From an uncultured bacterium (GTDB taxonomy: Bacteria; Pseudomonadota; Alphaproteobacteria; Rhodospirillales; Rhodospirillaceae): a DNA stretch of 8,898 nt. The notes below the pieces were generated by a model. The model was not told where the DNA came from, ran no database searches, and worked only from the letters and a program-made list of their open reading frames with translations. The position numbers and the translations under genes are program-made. The stretch is from assembly GCA_903896775.1 (NCBI GenBank), contig CAITZE010000075.1, positions 1-8,898 of the forward strand, read 5' to 3'. Shown one piece after another: positions 7,297 to 8,898 of this stretch. The number at the start of each line of letters is the position of its first letter. The first letter of the stretch is position 1.

Positions 7297-8295
7297 ATGA
7301 CGGCACTGGTAACCGGCGCGACCGGATTTGTTGGCTCTGCGGTAGCCCGGCGTTTGCTGGCGCGCGGCGAGTCCGTGCGTGTTCTGGCGCGCGCGGGCAG
7401 CGACCGGCGCAATCTCGATGGTCTCGATGTAGATATCGTCGAAGGCGATTTGCGCGATGAAGCCGCCTGCGGGCGCGCGGTGCGCGGCATCAAAAGCCTC
7501 TATCACGTCGCGGCTGATTATCGCTTATGGGTACCTGATCCCCGTTCGATGTTTGCAACCAACGTCGCGGCGACCAAGAGCCTGTTGCGCGCGGCCGCCG
7601 ATGCGGGTGCACGGCGCTTGGTCTACACCAGTAGTGTCGCAACACTTGGCATTCCCAAAGATGGTTCGGTTGCCACCGAAGACTCGCCGGTAGAATTCAG
7701 CGATATGGTCGGGCCTTATAAGCAGTCCAAATATCTTGCCGAAGAAGCGGTGCACGCTTTGGTCAAAGACGAAAAGCTGCCGATTGTGACAGTTAATCCC
7801 ACAGCACCGGTCGGCCCGCGCGATGTAAAGCCGACGCCCACGGGGCGCACGGTGGTTGAAGCGGCAGCGGGGCGTATGCCGGTTTTTGTCGATACCGGCC
7901 TTAATCTTGCGCATGTCGATGATATCGCCGATGGCCATTTGCTCGCGCATGATCGTGGCAAAGTCGGCGAGCGCTACATTCTGGGCGGCGAGAATATGAC
8001 CTTGCTGCAGATCCTCCAGCACATCGCCGCCCTGACCGGCGGTAAGGCCGCGACCATTAGAATGCCGCACGGCGTATTACTACCGCTGGCCTACTTGGTG
8101 GAATTCGCCGCCAAGATCTTCCGCACGGGCGAACCTTTCGTGACCATCGACGGCGTGAAACTTGCACGCAAACGCATGTTCTTCACCCACGATAAAGCGG
8201 CGCGTGATCTCGGTTGCACGGCACGCCCGGTCGACGATGCGCTCACCGATGCCATTGATTGGTTCCGCCGCCAGCGCGTCCTGCCGCTGCACTAA
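7297..8295 (+). CDS. hpnA: HpnA: hopanoid-associated sugar epimerase/dehydratase-like protein
   Basis: This 332-aa protein is an extended short-chain dehydrogenase. The NAD(P)-binding Rossmann motif GATGFVG is at residues 7-13, GDLRD follows near 50-54, and the catalytic set is TSS (111-113) with YKQSK (Y141, K145). The stretches HVAADYRLWVPDP, TPTGRTVVEAAAGRMP and DTGLNLAHVDD are characteristic of the hopanoid-associated epimerase family, HpnA. The enzyme is thought to modify a sugar in the hopanoid head-group pathway; the exact reaction is not settled. I chose ATG 7297 over the in-frame ATG 7282: it starts directly at the Rossmann strand as in the family, and GGAGG at 7284-7288, eight bases upstream, is a good ribosome binding site that the longer start would place inside the coding region. 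It diverges from hpnN and ends at a hairpin terminator shared with the cold-shock gene. Confidence 0.93.
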   Translation: MTALVTGATGFVGSAVARRLLARGESVRVLARAGSDRRNLDGLDVDIVEGDLRDEAACGRAVRGIKSLYHVAADYRLWVPDPRSMFATNVAATKSLLRAAADAGARRLVYTSSVATLGIPKDGSVATEDSPVEFSDMVGPYKQSKYLAEEAVHALVKDEKLPIVTVNPTAPVGPRDVKPTPTGRTVVEAAAGRMPVFVDTGLNLAHVDDIADGHLLAHDRGKVGERYILGGENMTLLQILQHIAALTGGKAATIRMPHGVLLPLAYLVEFAAKIFRTGEPFVTIDGVKLARKRMFFTHDKAARDLGCTARPVDDALTDAIDWFRRQRVLPLH

Positions 8296-8303
8296 GGTGC
8301 GCA

Positions 8304-8350
8304 AACAAAAATGGCGGTGTGTCCTACCCAGGCGCACCGCCATTTGTTTT
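8304..8350. terminator. Bidirectional intrinsic terminator between hpnA and cold-shock gene
   Basis: Perfect 11-bp arms, aaatggcggtg (8309-8319) and caccgccattt (8335-8345), enclose a 15-base loop. An A-rich tract precedes and a T-rich tract (ttgtttt) follows, so the hairpin has a U-run in either direction. It begins a few bases after the hpnA stop and lies about 30 bases past the end of the convergent csp gene, so it can serve both. Confidence 0.85.
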
Positions 8351-8376
8351 CGTCATTTCGTCTCGCGAAGAAATTC

Positions 8377-8580
8377 CTAGCCGGCCTTGAGATTGGCGGC
8401 GGCGGTTTTACCGCGCTCGCTGACCAAGTCGAAATTCACGCGCTGGCCTTCGACCAGTGTGTCCATCCCTGCGCGCTCGACCGCCGTGATGTGCACAAAC
8501 ACATCTTTGCCGCCGTCGCTGGGTTGGATGAAGCCGTAGCCCTTAACCTTGTTGAACCACTTCACTGTGCCTGACGCCAT
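8377..8580 (-). CDS. CspA-family cold-shock protein
   Basis: This complete 67-aa protein is a single cold-shock domain. RNP1 is KGYGFIQ (residues 13-19), RNP2 is DVFVHI (26-31), and the start MASGTVKWFN is typical of bacterial CspA proteins. These small cytoplasmic proteins bind single-stranded RNA and DNA and act as RNA chaperones that melt secondary structure; several are induced by cold and others in stationary phase. All the usual aromatic RNA-stacking residues (W8, F9, Y15, F17, F28, H30) are present. The ATG at 8580 is preceded by GGAG at nine bases. The leader upstream contains alternating complementary segments that could make translation structure-dependent. It converges on hpnA and shares its terminator; no functional link to hopanoid genes is implied. 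Which csp paralogue this is cannot be told from one copy. Confidence 0.96.
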   Translation of the reverse strand: MASGTVKWFNKVKGYGFIQPSDGGKDVFVHITAVERAGMDTLVEGQRVNFDLVSERGKTAAANLKAG

Positions 8581-8605
8581 TTTTTAGGTCTCCGTCGATG
8601 CGCCT

Positions 8606-8658
8606 AAGTGCTGATGCACCTCAAGTGCGCGAAATGCCGCGCACACGTCGCGCGGCGT
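8606..8658 (-). promoter_or_regulatory. Structured leader of cold-shock gene (alternating hairpins)
   Basis: In the csp 5' leader, four segments alternate as complements: gtgc (8608-8611), gcac (8616-8619), gtgcgc (8625-8630) and gcgcac (8639-8644). A stronger hairpin pairs gccgcgc (8636-8642) with gcgcggc (8650-8656) around seven bases. The 8636-8644 stretch can join either the gtgcgc arm or the gcgcggc arm, not both. The nearest hairpin ends about 15 bases before the ribosome binding site at 8590-8593. This is the type of architecture found in temperature-responsive cspA leaders. That it works so here is inference. Confidence 0.5.
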
Positions 8659-8680
8659 CCGGCAACCTGTAGTTTGTGCA

Positions 8681-8898
8681 ATGACTTCAGAGCGCCGCGA
8701 AAGTGAGTGGCGAAACTGGCAAGGTCAGGCCAAAACTCGATTGCTCAATATTGAACGCTCACGGGCCTTGAGGAGTCAAGAATTTTTGAAACTTTTGGGA
8801 CACCAGCAGGCGCGAGTTAACCTTATAAACCGGGGTTTAATCGAGCTTGCGCCCACATGCTCCCGTGTTGCGCGAGAGATTAACCGGCGGAAAAATCA
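8681..8898 (+). CDS. Possible partial gene, hypothetical protein (runs off right edge)
   Basis: From ATG 8681 the frame stays open for 72 codons to the window end, and it is open further upstream back to a stop at 8612. The product begins MTSERRESEWRNWQGQ and is strongly basic, with many Arg residues and an ending VAREINRRKN; I do not recognise a family. The other two plus-strand frames stop early. Against it, there is no good ribosome binding site, third codon positions are only about half G/C (the neighbours are much higher), and rare codons such as CGA, AGG and ATA appear. It would be divergent from the cold-shock gene and would overlap the candidate csp promoter region. It may be a transferred or small hypothetical gene, or chance. 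Confidence 0.35.
   Translation, partial: MTSERRESEWRNWQGQAKTRLLNIERSRALRSQEFLKLLGHQQARVNLINRGLIELAPTCSRVAREINRRKN
8750..8780 (-). promoter_or_regulatory. Candidate promoter for cold-shock gene
   Basis: On the minus strand CTTGACT (8780-8774) is a near-consensus -35. With an 18-base gap the -10 would be TTCAAT (8755-8750), a poor match. It overlaps a perfect 10-bp palindrome tcaatattga at 8745-8754. A start near 8743 would give a leader of about 160 bases, like that of E. coli cspA. The assignment is weak. Confidence 0.25.

Noticed and set aside
8311..8574. 87-codon plus-strand open frame opposite the cold-shock gene
   Set aside because: It begins inside the terminator hairpin and is the antisense of a conserved csp gene.

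Overview
The window looks like chromosomal DNA of a GC-rich (about 60 %) Gram-negative bacterium, most likely an alphaproteobacterium. This rests on the hopanoid genes (hpnM, hpnN, hpnA), the MlaC-type periplasmic protein and the style of the cold-shock protein. It is inference from gene content only. No rRNA, tRNA, insertion sequence, phage gene or CRISPR array was seen.

Region 1 (1-3517, minus strand) is a tightly packed operon read right to left: a membrane-anchored HtrA-like serine protease without a PDZ domain, a MoxR-family AAA+ ATPase, a DUF58 protein, and a BatA-like membrane VWA protein that runs off the left edge. The spacings are a 23-bp gap, a 26-bp overlap and a 4-bp ATGA overlap, so the genes are probably co-transcribed and partly translationally coupled. 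The last three form the well-known MoxR/Bat core. The protease as leading gene is the less ordinary part.

Region 2 (3518-3877) is a 360-bp divergent intergenic region. It holds an 11-bp perfect direct repeat just upstream of hpnM.

Region 3 (3878-8295) carries hopanoid-associated genes: hpnM (plus), hpnN (minus) and hpnA (plus). hpnM and hpnN meet tail to tail with stop codons sharing four bases; hpnN and hpnA diverge from a 162-bp spacer. HpnN is the inner-membrane RND/MMPL-type hopanoid transporter, HpnM a MlaC-like periplasmic protein that may act with it, and HpnA a sugar epimerase-like enzyme linked to hopanoid head-group chemistry. The cyclase and the rest of the hpn pathway are not in the window.

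Region 4 (8296-8898) has a bidirectional hairpin terminator between hpnA and a convergent 67-aa cold-shock protein gene. The leader of that gene contains a chain of mutually exclusive hairpins. An open frame starting at 8681 on the plus strand runs off the right edge and may be a further partial gene.

The best candidates for something under-described are the protease-led MoxR operon and the alternating-hairpin leader of the cold-shock gene. Neither is proven novel from sequence alone.
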